Shown here one piece after another: positions 24,626 through 35,321 of a DNA stretch of 64,000 nt. Location: NCBI GenBank assembly GCA_039881045.1, contig JAYWVB010000016.1:186001-250000 (forward strand), read 5' to 3'. The translations under genes and the position numbers were made by a program. Source of the stretch: Chaetomium olivaceum. Its lineage: Eukaryota; Ascomycota; Sordariomycetes; Sordariales; Chaetomiaceae. Numbering within the stretch: the stretch's first letter is position 1; each line of letters starts with the position of its first letter. The notes below the pieces were generated by a model. It was not told the DNA's origin, ran no database searches, and was given only the letters and a program-made list of their open reading frames with translations.

Positions 24626-25697
24626 GGTTTGGGCATCGAGTCGCTCGTGTTCCCGGCGATGGACATCGTGGATATCAGCGATGGAGTTTTATATCATGAT
24701 GGAGTTCATGGAAGGGCGTCAACGGTAGGGAAATTCCCGGGTATCAAACGGCTGGTTTGCCTCTTTTCTTGGGTTATGGGTCTCATTTGGTTTTTTTTTG
24801 GTTTTTTTTTTCGCATATTGTGGTATCGACCAGGCCGAAGCTTGATGGTTTGTGGTGTTTACTGGATGGTTGGGCACAAACTTGGGAGGGCGAGGTTGGG
24901 GCCGTCGTATATTCGCCGGACCAGGCGCATGGCGTAGGGAGGGGAGTGGGTGGGCTCAATCGATACCTAGCTGGGTTGTGTGCCAAAATAAGGTATATCG
25001 GAATGGAAATCCATCTCCTCGTCATGGCACAGTACCTATCTCTCTCACCCATGGCACTTCTTGAAGATAATGCCTCAGGTACATGTACGTCCCCATGGTA
25101 TGTATGTACTGCTGAAATCCCAGTGCGCTTTCCGGAGCTGTACAACGTTGAGCATCGGGCCGTCCGATTTGCTCTTTCCAGACCAGTTACCGGTTACTTC
25201 ATCATTCCGATCTGCAGGACAAGTCTCAAATGCGCATTTCACCTATTCGCCCGTGTAGCGTGGCCACCTCCATACAAACCCGGACCTGTGTGACGGTGCT
25301 ACTCATTGCTGTAATGCCCCGCTCCCATCTTCAATCCCAACTGCCGATTGCATGTGTTGGTTTCTTTACTCTGAATCCAGCTTTAATACTCGAGTAGACA
25401 AAGAACCTACAAGTAATTATTTACTGCCTTTGGTTCAACCCTCGCGCGGAACACAATCCTCTATCTGTGCAACTCGGCGCAACGAAGCACCAACCGTCAA
25501 AGGCCCCGACACAGGTGCACCCATCACGAGATAGGTAGCGCACGTAAAGAATAAAGAAAAGTAGTTGTGTGCGAAACGTGGGGCCATCAGGAACACGGAT
25601 AGCTGACTACCGTACCTAGTCTAGTCACCTTACACGGCCGAGTAGATGCCGAAGTGTGGGAGCAGCAGCGGGTGTTCATCATTACATAGTAGCAGGA
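24626..25697. other. Intergenic region between hexose transporter and GH31 gene
   Basis: Transporter 3' region and the GH31 promoter. Contains T-rich tracts at about 24790-24813, TACCTAG-type motifs at 24964 and 25613, and CTCGAG-type short motifs. No gene recognised. Confidence 0.5.
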
Positions 25698-28600
25698 ATG
25701 GAGTCTGCATCACCGCCAGCTAAGCCTCCTATCCGAACTTCGCATCTGTCCACTTCGGCGAGGATGAAAGATACATCGTCATACCGGGGGGCGAGTTCCT
25801 TCCGCCGGAGGGACACGGGAACATGCGAGGGCACAGCAGTTCTAGCTACCCTCGACGCAGGCCGTACATGTCCTGCCGGTTCATCTCCCGACGGCCATGG
25901 CACATCTTCCAGCGTGAGTGGAACGACTGCTACCAAGGGTGGAACCTGTCGAGACACGGGCTGTGGTCTTGTCCCACGGTCTCAAGAAGGAGGGCCTCGT
26001 CGACCCCATGGTTGGGTGTAGGCTCACTAGCTGACGTCCTATTGTAGATTCCCCTCCCAACTTCAACGCCCGGTCTTGCATCCTCTGCTGCTATTGTTCT
26101 AGCTGCTGGGTTGAAAACGGTCCTAGCTGATACGACAAGCGGGCACGGCAAGACAGACCAACAAGATTCAGTACTGCAAGCTGGAGCAAGTCCATACGAT
26201 AAGTCATCAGCAGGGTGGCCTCTGCAGGGCCGGATCTGGGACACGTTGGCTATCGACCAGCCTGGGTTTCAAGCATATATACTGCTTAGTGTCTTACTAT
26301 CGCTGTTTCTCCTTGGTCTCACATATGCCGTCCGGAACCGCCCCCGGATAACGCTGACTGGCCGCTTGAAGAACCCGTGGTTTGTCCTGCCGGCCATGGC
26401 GTTGTTCACCTTCACATCACTTTTGCTCACCGGACTCTATCTGCAATCTACTGGTGCCTGGGCACCTGGGCTACCCCATCAAGGTGCCCAACAGGCCCCC
26501 GTCTTCACTCTCCCAGCCTCCGCCGATGTGGGCAAGAACGTCGTGTCCAATATCAACGACCCCGAGGCCATCGACCCTCAAGCAGCATGCCCGGGTTACA
26601 AAGTGTCCAATGTCCAGGATACGGAGGGCGGCTTCACGGCCGATCTTGATCTCGCCGGCTCGGCATGCAATGTCTACGGCAATGACGTTGAGCATCTAGC
26701 CTTGTCCGTTGAGTTCCAAGGCAATGACCGCGTCCATGTCGAGATCCGGCCTCGCTACATCAGCCCCGAGAACGAGACTTGGTTTCTTCTCCCGGAGGAA
26801 CTCGTTCCAAGACCGTCGACCACAAACGGCGACTCTCATCGTTCCAATGGCCTGGCCGTGTCCTGGTCCAATGACCCGACCTTCTCCTTCGCCGTGAAGC
26901 GGGTGGAGACCGGGGACATTCTGTTCTCGACTGAGGGGAAGGTTCTCGTGTATGAAGACCAATTTATCGAGTTCGTCTCGTCACTTCCGGAGAACTACAA
27001 TCTGTATGGCCTCGGTGAGGTCCTTCATGGGTTTCGCCTGGGGAACAACCTCACAAGTATGCCCATTATCGAAATCTGAAAGTCCCCAGTCCCTAACCAA
27101 TTTCAGGAACATTGTTTGCTGCCGACGTGCCTGACGCGATCGACGCCAACCTCTATGGAAGCCACCCGGTCTATCTAGACACGAGATACTTCACCACCGA
27201 CGGCTCGGGGAAGCTGACCTACGCTGCCGATACCACGGAAACGACAGCCAAGTACCTCTCATACACGCACGGTGTGTTCCTCCGCAATGCCCATACCCAA
27301 GAGATTCTCCTGCAGCCGTCCGGCATCACATGGAGGACACTGGGTGGTAGCATCGATCTCTACTTCTACAGTGGGCCCGATGCCCAGGATGTGATCAGTT
27401 CCTACCAGCAGTCAACGATCGGGCTGCCCGCTATGCAGCAGTACTGGACCCTCGGCTATCACCAGTGCCGCTGGGGGTATGGCAGCTGGGCGGCCCTGCA
27501 GGAGGTGGTAGACAATTTTGCCAAGTTTGAGATCCCGCTGGAAACTATTTGGTGTGAGTCTTGCTTCCCTGGCTCTAGTTAGTATAAGAATTGCTGACTT
27601 GAGCTGACCCATTTGTAGCCGACATCGACTACATGAAACAGTACCGCGACTTTGAGAACGACCCCATGCACTTCAGCTACGATGAAGGAGCTGAGTTTCT
27701 GGCCAAGCTTCACGCCAATGAGCAGCACTACATTCCCATCGTTGACTCGGCCATCTACGCCCCGAATCCGGAAAACCCCAGCGATGCGTACCCCCCGTAT
27801 GATCGGGGAATTGAGGCGAAGGCGTTCGTCATGAACCCAGATGGTTCTATCTACTACGGGGCGGTGTGGCCTGGTTATACTGGTTTGTTCTACTGGCGGT
27901 TGTACTTCCTGTGATTTGGCTAATGTCATGATATAGTATTCCCCGACTGGGTGGGCGCGGTTCTGAACGGCAGCGGCGCCATCGACTGGTGGATCGATGA
28001 GCTTTCAAGATGGTCCGAGAAGGTCGCCGTAAGTTTACTTGGTTCTCTTTGGTCTCGGCCACGGAATTATGAATGGCAAAACTGAAGCTAACTTGTACAT
28101 GCAGTTCGACGGGCTGTGGATTGATATGTCAGAAGTAAGAACAACCCTCCCCCCTAAGTTGAAACACCGGTCACTAACCGGCATAGGTTGCCTCGTTCTG
28201 CGTTGGTAGTTGCGGCAGCGGCAACTTGACGCTGAACCCAGCCCATCCGCCCTTTAGCCTTCCCGGGGAGCTAGGAAACCTCATCTTACAATACCCCGAA
28301 TGCTTCGAGCTCACCAACTCGTCAGAGGCAGCCCCCGCTGCGTCTGCTCTCCGTGAGCAGAAAGCAGCATCTCCCACCACCGCGAGCCCGACGTCTTACT
28401 ACCGCACCACACCTACCCCAGGAGTAAGAGACATAAACTGGCCCCCATACGTGGTCAACAACTTCCACGGCGACCTGGCCGTCCACGCCATCAGCCCGAA
28501 CGCAACCCACCACGGCGGCTACGTACAATACGACTTCCACAACCTCTTCGGCCACCAGATCCTCAACGCGACCCACCAAGCCCTCCTCCGCATCGCCCCC

Positions 28601-29920
28601 TCCCAACGCCCCTTCATCATCGGCCGCAGCACCTTCGCCGGCTCCGGCCGCTGGGCCGGCCACTGGGGCGGCGACAACGAAGCCACCTGGGCGCACATGG
28701 CCTTCAGCATCCCGCAGGCGCTCTCCTTCTCCGTGTTCGGCATCCCCATGTTCGGCGTCGACACCTGCGGCTTCGGCGGCAACACCGCCCGCGAGCTCTG
28801 CGCCCGCTGGATCCAGCTGGCCGCCTTCTTCCCCTTCTACCGCAACCACAACATCCTCGGCGCCATCCCCCAAGAGCCCTACGTCTGGGACGACGTTGCC
28901 CGCGCTGCGCGCTCCGCCATGCGCGTGCGCTATGCCCTGCTGCCGTATTTGTATACGTTGATGTACCGCGCCAGCGAGAGGGGGGAGACGGTCATGCGCG
29001 CGCTGGCGTGGGAGTTCCCCGCGGAGCCGTGGCTGGCGAACGCTGATCGGCAGTTTTTGTTGGGGTCTGCGCTGCTGGTCAGTCCGTGTTTGGAGCAGGG
29101 CGCGGATACCGTTGGGGTTGTCTTTCCTGGAGTAGTGGGTGACGCTGACGCTGGCGGAGATGGTGATGATGATGGTGGTGACGGTGGTGGTGGCGGCACG
29201 GTGTGGTATGACTGGCACACGGGCACGCCCGTCCGGGGGGTGAGCCGGGGCCAGAATGTCACGCTGGATGCGCCGCTGGGGCATATCCCTGTGCATTTGC
29301 GCGGTGGGAGGGTGGTGCCGGTGCAGGAGCCGGGGATGACGACGGCCGAGAGCAGGCGGAGGCCGTGGGGGCTGGTGGTGGGGTTGGATGGGGAGGGGAG
29401 GGCGGAGGGGGAGTTGTATCTGGATGATGGAGTCAGCTTGGTGCCGGAGGGGGTTACGTGGGTGAGAGTGAGTTGGAGTCTTCCCCCTTTCTTTCTCTCT
29501 CTTTCCCCCCTTTCTCTCTCTTTTCCCCCTTTTTCTCTCTTTTCCCCCTTCTCTCTCTCTTTTCCCTCCTTCTTTTTCTTTCTATATTTTCTCATCCTTC
29601 CCTCTATTCCTCGTTCAGCTTGTATCTGCATCCTCGGAATATGGGACTACACAGCTAACAAGGTGCACTTCCAGTTCGCCGCCACGAGCACGTCCATCAT
29701 AGCCGACCCCCAAGGCGACTACGTCGACACCAACGCGTTGGCCACCACCATTGTCATGGGGCTGGCCAAAGAACCAGTGAGGGTGTGGATGAATAGTCAT
29801 GTGTTGGATCTTGGGCAGTGGGACTATGATGAAGAGAGGGGTACGCTGTCTTTGCATGGGCTGAATCACCTGTTCCCGCAGGGTGCGTGGGCAGAGCGGT
29901 GGGAGATTAACTGGGAGTGA
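25698..29920 (+). CDS. GH31 alpha-glucosidase with membrane-spanning N-terminal extension
   Basis: Hydrolyses terminal alpha-1,4-glucosidic bonds of maltose and malto-oligosaccharides. The N-type domain starts at CPGYKVSNVQ. The catalytic nucleophile motif GLWIDMSE (Asp about 683) sits in a 30-base exon, and the acid/base is in GHWGGDN (Asp about 849). Many N-x-S/T sites in the catalytic part suggest it faces the secretory lumen or outside. Exons: 25698-25913, 26048-27056, 27107-27553, 27619-27882, 27937-28028, 28105-28134, 28187-29461, 29663-29920, summing to 1197 codons with no frame correction. The first 210 residues are unusual: Ser/Thr/Arg-rich, then two hydrophobic helices (about 146-167 and 183-205) around a basic loop. 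If translation starts at the ATG at 26396 the second helix would be a signal peptide, giving 1008 residues. The upstream ATG rests on a strong GTGAGT donor at 25914 and an acceptor at 26047. Confidence 0.85.
29462..29662 (+). repeat. CT-rich low-complexity tract in last GH31 intron
   Basis: About 110 bases of (CTTTCTCC)-like pyrimidine repeats (29478-29590) inside the last intron. The intron is 201 bases, a multiple of three, and has no in-frame stop, so retention would insert about 67 residues rich in Phe, Ser, Leu and Pro. Splicing GTGAGA...AACAAG restores the family sequence. Confidence 0.7.
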
Positions 29921-30326
29921 GAGGGGGCTTTGGGTTAAGTTAGCTCTAGGTAGCGGTTTGGGTTTCCTGTTGGAGTTTGTTTGGTTAAGCGGTGGATGGT
30001 ACTGATAGGCATAAAAAAGGTATCGGTTATGACATGGGCTTCTGGGTATTCTAATGAATGACGACAGCGTTTTTAGTCAGTGTTTAATGGCCTCGATTAT
30101 TCATTCGTAATTGTGTTTGTTTGATATTAGCGCAGTTGTAGCGCCGTGTTTATAGTTATGTGCAGTTGTTTGTTACTGCCGTTTTTTACCCCTGAACGGC
30201 GCCGCTAATCCCACCGCCTGGTGTCCTGGGACACATTCTCTAGTCCGAACATCAGTCTACCATGCATATCTGACCTCCCACCCAGACATCCAGACATTAC
30301 CTTACAGCTCCAACACAGCAGACCTC
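29921..30326. other. Intergenic region between convergent genes
   Basis: Shared 3' region of the GH31 gene and the minus-strand membrane protein gene. No gene seen. Confidence 0.5.
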
Positions 30327-31323
30327 CTAATCCCGTTTCCGACCCGCCCCTTGCCAAACCCCCTCCTCATCCGAATCCACCCCTCCACTCCCACCACTCT
30401 CCATCAGCCTTATCCCCTGTTCCTTATCCCTATTCCTCGCCCGATCCCTCTTGCTCACCCCCGCCCGCCGCGACGAGGAACCCCCACCGCGCCGGCCCAT
30501 AACATTCCCGACCCCAATCTTACGCAGCTGCCTATTCCAGCAAAAGGTCCCCGCAATCATCAACGCCGCAAACCCAAACACCAACGGCAGCGCCACATAC
30601 AGCACATCATCATCGGCGCGCGTGGGCGTGTGGCCGGGCTTCTTCTTCTTGGGCGCCCTGGGTTTCCAGCGCAGGTTGACGGTGGGACCCGAGTGCCACT
30701 GCGCGGGCTGGCCGTTGGAGGGGAGGGCGACGAGGCGGAGCGTGATGTTGGCCTGGTCGACGGAAGGGCGGGAGAGGAGGTCGCCTTCGGGGTGCCATTG
30801 GTAGAAGCCCCAGAGGGCGGAGATGGTGTCGGAGCTGAAGGCCTCGGCGCCTTCGAAATCGGCGTGGGTGTTGTCGGCCGGGTCGTCGGAGGGGACGGTG
30901 ATGTTGGTGTAGAAGCCGACGACTTTGACGAGGGTGTTGTTGGGGTCGGGGAAGTAGGTGGTGTCCCAGGTTACTAGATGGGGGTTTTGAGGTTAGTGGA
31001 TGGAGGGGGCAAGGGGATGGATTCCGGGGCCGGGGGGGGGGGGGGGTAGGGCTTACCGTAGGGTGTTGACCCGGGGTAAAAGATGTCGTGTTGCTTGGGA
31101 AGACAGAACGGCTTGAACTCGCCGTCGGAGTTGCTACAGGGGGCGAATGCGCTGGCACCCAGCTCGTTGGTGGGCACTGGCTGTGCGGCGCCCGTGTCTG
31201 TGGCCGTGTCGGCGAGGGCGGCGGCGGCATCGGGGGCGGTGGTTTCGGTCTCGGTCGCTGGTGCTGCTGATGCTGTGCCCAGAAGCAACAGCCATGCAGG
31301 GGTGTGAGTTTGGAAGGGATCAT
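30327..31323 (-). CDS. Secreted single-pass membrane protein of unknown function
   Basis: About 304 residues. It has a signal peptide of about 22 residues (MIPSKLTP..AWLLLLGTASAAP), an Ala/Thr-rich segment and a short Cys-containing motif (FAPCSNSDGEFKPFCLP). A lumenal domain follows, beginning VTWDTTYFPDPNNTLVKV with several N-glycosylation sites. Near the C-terminus lie one helix (LYVALPLVFGFAALMIAGTFCW) and a basic cytosolic tail with a Ser/Arg/Gly-rich stretch. This is the layout of a type I membrane protein of the fungal surface or secretory path. I recognise it as a conserved fungal family without known function. Exons: 31323-31057 and 30973-30327. The intron contains a G run of about 16. 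One base is missing in the G run at 31299-31302, inside the signal peptide. With it the sum is 305 codons. Confidence 0.7.
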
Positions 31324-32025
31324 GTTTGTTGATTTGATCGGGTGGTTCGGCACCGCCGTCCAAGTTGAAAAAGGATTGTTCTTCCAGTCTTTGGGTAGGT
31401 CGTTACGGGCAATGGATACGCCAATTGAGAAAGCAAAGGTGTATAATGATTTCCGGTCCTCAAAAGGGGTAACGATACAGGAGAGGGAAGGAGTGGACGG
31501 TCGAAAAGAATCGAGGCGGCGACGTCAAAGGCGGCTCTGGAGCGGTAATTTTTGGATGCCGAAGCTTCCATGTCGCGCGACCAGGAACCCCCCGCGGCAT
31601 GTCCGAGCAGGGCGAAAACGCGCTAAAAGCGAGGCCGTGGGGTGCCAAGCCCGGCAGTGACATGGGTTATTTGGCGCAACTGTGCAGCAGTGGATGGATG
31701 CTGTCGGGCATTTCCATATTACATGTTTTTATAATGTAGATTCCAAGTTCACACCCTCAAAAAAAAGATGAGAGTTTATCCTCGTCTATGAGCTGGCTTA
31801 AGGTGAGATCTCAAAACAAGTGACCTTAAGACCGGAGAAACAAGTTAAACGGCCAACATTTCCGCTCTTGCCAGATACACATCTTACTTTTTACATTTGT
31901 TGTTTCAATGCCGAGCTATCTCCATCGCGAATTACACACCTTGGGAAAGCTCCGTATACTTGAACGGTGACCGAGTGGTAAGTAAAACCCACTATCCAAA
32001 CAGCATCGTCCAACAGTTACAACCC
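31324..32025. other. Intergenic region
   Basis: Upstream of the membrane protein gene and downstream of the oxygenase gene, both on the minus strand. Contains an A-rich stretch at about 31760. No gene found. Confidence 0.5.
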
Positions 32026-33311
32026 TCAAGACACGGTATTCTTCGCAACAATGCCCCTGGCAAACTCGCCAAAGGTTATGCCCTGCTCCATGTCCACCTT
32101 CTCACCGAGGTTCGGCTGGGTAAACACGGCGAGCGTGTTCCTAGCAATGCGGCCTTCGCTCAGCGCGGCCCTCGCGCCCCTCACAAAGTGTGGCACGGCC
32201 TTGAACTTGCCGCCGGTAATACGCTCCAGGGCCTCGCCCGTCTGGAACGCGATGCAGTCGCGCGGAATCTTGACCTGCACCGTCTGGCCCGTGCGCGACT
32301 TGATGTACAAGCCCGCGGCCGGGTCCGGCGACGTCTCCAGCTCGGGGAGCGGCGCGAGGTGCGGCAGGCCGGGTGAGGCCGGCTCGATCTCGGGCGTGGC
32401 CACCAGCGGGTTCGACTGAGACTCATCGACGAACATGGCCGAGGTCAGGCCGGTCAGGCAGCCGTGGTCGAGGTGGGTTGCGCACCAATCGTCCTCGTCC
32501 GGGTCGTTGCTGTTGGCGACCGCGTCTGGCATGGCCACCGGGGCTGGCTCGTTGGTCGGGTCCTCTGGAAAGTAGTGCAGCAGGCGGGCTTTAGTGGTGG
32601 TCGAAGTGCTCACAACGCGCTCTAGGTAGCCGCTGGGGTAGCCGGTGATTTCCTTCTCGGCGAACCTGTCACACGCTTTTGCGACGAGAACGGCTACGTC
32701 GATGATCAGGCGGCATAAGTCCTCGAAGGTCTCCTTAAACCCGGGAAGGCTGGCTTGGCCGGGCCAGATGTTGGGCGAGAGGTACTCTGGGAAGTTGTCC
32801 GCGTTGAACTGCTCCGTCGGGGCAGCACATGACAGCTCCGGATCGACGTAGAAAGCGCAGTTGGCGTAGAAGGAGCCCTTCAGCGTATCAACTTGGCCGT
32901 TCTTGAGTGTTTCCTTACCGAGAGACCAGCCGGTAAGATACTTGGCCTTTTCGTTCTCGAGCTTGTCTGGGGATCGTTAGTGTAGTAGCAGATAGGCCAT
33001 CTGCTCTGACTGTAGAACACGCACCCAACTCCGATTTGGGTAGATTCCCCAGGTACGACGAATACGACAACAAGTGATGCCTCAGCCCGGCAAACTCAGG
33101 GGGCACATCCTTGACAACCAGAATGCCCAACGAGTCTGGACCGAAGGCTTCGTGGAGCGCCTCCAACGGCACAGTTCCTGGTTTTGGGTGAAGCTTGTTA
33201 GCGACGCCACTTACACAATACTCCCCGCATCCGTTATACTACTGGAAGATGATAGTTACCGTTCTTAAGATCCTGCAAAGACACCGTTACAGCTTGCGCA
33301 ATGGGGGCCAT
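32026..33311 (-). CDS. 2-oxoglutarate/Fe(II)-dependent oxygenase, isopenicillin N synthase-like
   Basis: A probable 2-oxoglutarate-dependent dioxygenase, 381 residues, substrate unknown. The iron ligands are visible as the HxD pair in THLDHG (His233, Asp235) and the distal His in VPHFVRG (His328). The Arg of RNTLAVF (about 344) would bind 2-oxoglutarate. The N-terminal domain (LHEAFGPDSLGILVVKDVP, KAKYLTGWSLGKE) matches the isopenicillin N synthase/clavaminate-like fold. Exons: 33311-33260, 33177-33025, 32966-32026, GT-AG, summing to 382 codons with no frame correction. It shares a 307-base divergent promoter with the FRG1 homologue. No secretion signal; cytosolic or nuclear location is likely. 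It has no neighbours typical of a secondary-metabolite cluster, so a primary role is more likely than antibiotic synthesis. Confidence 0.85.
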
Positions 33312-33521
33312 GGTGTATAGAGTTCTGATTTGATTTACAGCAATTTCAGGTCAATGATGGAAGATGAAAGAATTACCCAAGCACTTCCCCAGTCTGGTGA
33401 TTCTTGTTGCTGCCCCTCAAGATGGTGGGGCATCTGCCAAGCATTTCTCGCCTCCGACCTGCTGAACCTGGCAGGTGGATGACGATGGTGGACCAAGCGC
33501 CGAAACAACACGCGAGACAGC

Positions 33522-33535
33522 TCTTATCGATAAGG
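33522..33535. promoter_or_regulatory. Palindromic element TCTTATCGATAAGG (copy 1)
   Basis: CTTATCGATAAG is a perfect 12-base palindrome 84 bases upstream of the FRG1 ATG. It contains two overlapping opposed GATA cores and the TATCGATA octamer. The same 14 bases recur at 61960-61973 in another divergent promoter. Factor binding is inference. Confidence 0.5.
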
Positions 33536-33578
33536 TCGAGTTGTCTCGATTGCCGAATTGAGACACCAACTCGCGACC
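33534..33578 (+). other. Inverted repeat / potential stem-loop upstream of FRG1
   Basis: Arms 33534-33551 and 33556-33578 can pair over about 18 base pairs (one G-U pair, two small bulges) with a GCCG loop. It starts at the last bases of the palindrome and ends 40 bases before the FRG1 ATG, so it may be in the 5' leader. Pairing was checked by eye. Confidence 0.5.
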
Positions 33579-33618
33579 TCGATAGTTCATCATGCACATC
33601 ACCAAACAGTAGATCAAC

Positions 33619-34539
33619 ATGGTCAAACCATTGACTTTCAAAGGCGACAAGAAACAAAAGAAAAGGAAGCGCACTGATGCCGGCGAAGGAACGGGGCAAG
33701 CACAGGATGACAACCCAGAGCGACAGCTGAAGGCGCCCAAAGCGGACGATGCCGACGCCAACGCCGACGCCGGCGAGGATACCGGCGAGGACGACAGCTG
33801 GGTCTCGGCTGATGTCGTGAGCGATATCTCGGGTCCCGTCATGTTTGTACTCCCGAGCGAGCCGCCAACCGCATTGGCCTGCGATGCCACCGGCAAGGTC
33901 TTTGCCCTGCCCATCGAGAACATCGTCGACGGCAATCCGTCGAGTGCCGAGCCCCACGACGTACGCCAGGTCTGGGTTGCCAACCGAATCGTGGGTACTG
34001 AGCACTTCCGCATCAAGGGCCACCACGGGAAGTAAGCAGTCCATTCCCTGCCCACCACACGACATAGCCCGGTCATAGTTGCTGACCCAGCCTGATGAAG
34101 ATATCTCTCCTGCGACAAGATCGGCCTCCTCACCGCCGCCTCGGACGCCGTCACCCCGCTCGAGTCCTTCACGCTCCTGCCGACCGCCGACACACCGGGC
34201 ACCTTCCAGATCCAGACGCTGCGCGACACCTTCCTCTCCATCCGCGCGCCGCGCTCGGCCAAGCCCAACGCCCTGCCCGAGGTGCGCGGCGACGAGGCCG
34301 AAATCACCTTCAACTCGACGCTGCGTGTGCGCATGCAGGCGCGCTACAAGCCGCGGCTCAAGGCGTCGAAAGAGGAAAAGGCGCGCGAGAAGATCAGCCG
34401 GCGCGAGCTGGAGGAGGCGGCGGGGAGGCGGTTGGAGGAGGACGAGGTGAAGAAGTTGAAGAGGGCGAGGAGGGAAGGGACCTACCACGAGGCCTTGTTG
34501 GATATCAAGGTTAAGAGCAAGCATGACAAGTGGGGATGA
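33619..34539 (+). CDS. FRG1: FRG1 homologue, actin-fold nuclear RNA-associated protein
   Basis: A 283-residue homologue of the conserved FRG1 protein, found in nucleoli and spliceosome preparations and with a fascin-like beta-trefoil fold. The N-terminus is Lys-rich (KGDKKQKKRKR, likely nuclear targeting), followed by an acidic linker. The trefoil core has conserved segments FALPIENIVDG, VWVANRIVGTEHFRIKG and SCDKIGLLTAAS, and a charged helical tail near the C-terminus ends in VKSKHDKWG. Exons: 33619-34031 and 34101-34539, summing to 284 codons with no frame correction. It shares a divergent promoter with the oxygenase gene. The long open frame on the opposite strand is a shadow. Confidence 0.88.
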
Positions 34540-35152
34540 ATATGTACAGGCACAAGGGTGAGATGGAGAGCGATCGATTTTGAAAACAAATATGACGATA
34601 CCCTTTCAGATGTTGACCCTGCTGTCGATGTCTATATCATCAATACCAAGCCACCATCACGACCAAACAGCCTGTCCTGGGCAGTGTAGCATCTGCCTCC
34701 GCCCTAACTCACCCACAGCCCTCAGGCATGACAGGCGAGCAGGGTACCACACCCACCCAGCCGCACAAGGCTCGGCCAGCCAGCCAGCCAGCCAGCCAAA
34801 CAAGGCTGAACCGCCCTCAGCTCGGGCACAAAATACGAACGAAGCATGGACGTCCCGCAACCCGCAACAGGGAAATCCCACAAAACGAATCCCACGATCC
34901 GCCCCAACACCCCACGGACGAAATGGACGAATTGAACGAATTGAACGAATAACCCACCCAAACGGACAGCCCACCCGGCAGTTTGACCATGCGGTGGCGG
35001 CGGCGGGGGCGGCGGCAAAGCCCCCCCACCTGGGAAACTTCCAATCCTATCCGATGCAGTCCAGACTCCTCCAGAACTCCTCCTCCCTCATATCCCCCCA
35101 CTCCACTCGTCCAAGCGTGCGTGCGTGCCGTGCGGCCGCGTTCTAAGAATAG

Positions 35153-35180
35153 CACACACACACACACACACACACACACG
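35153..35180. repeat. CA dinucleotide microsatellite
   Basis: About 13 CA units in a row in the intergenic region. Confidence 0.8.
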
Positions 35181-35226
35181 CAAGAGCCGCCTCCACCCAA
35201 CCCACCACCGACGCCATCCATCCATG

Positions 35227-35321
35227 CAGCAGCAGCAGCAGCAGCAGCACCCACCCAAGGAAAGGACCGCATGGCACCCCAGGCGGGTCCAGCGGCGCTG
35301 CTGCTGCTGCTGCTGCTGCTG
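35227..35321. repeat. Opposed (CAG)7 and (CTG)8 repeats
   Basis: (CAG)7 at 35227-35247 and (CTG)8 at 35298-35321 are complementary and separated by 50 bases, so they could form a 21-base-pair hairpin. Confidence 0.75.

Larger units (their letters stand above)
33312..33618. promoter_or_regulatory. Divergent promoter, oxygenase / FRG1 homologue
   Basis: 307 bases between two start codons facing away from each other. It must contain both promoters. It holds a 12-base perfect palindrome and an adjoining inverted repeat (listed separately). Confidence 0.65.

Noticed and set aside
25430..25450. GGTTCAACCC resembling a tRNA B-box
   Set aside because: Flanking bases cannot form the T-stem, and no A-box or acceptor stem is present.
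25682..25957. Minus-strand open frame of 91 codons upstream of GH31
   Set aside because: It overlaps the proposed first GH31 exon, and no neighbouring exon or family supports it.
33373..34524. Minus-strand open frame of 383 codons opposite FRG1
   Set aside because: It lies over both FRG1 exons, intron and promoter and has no recognisable domain.
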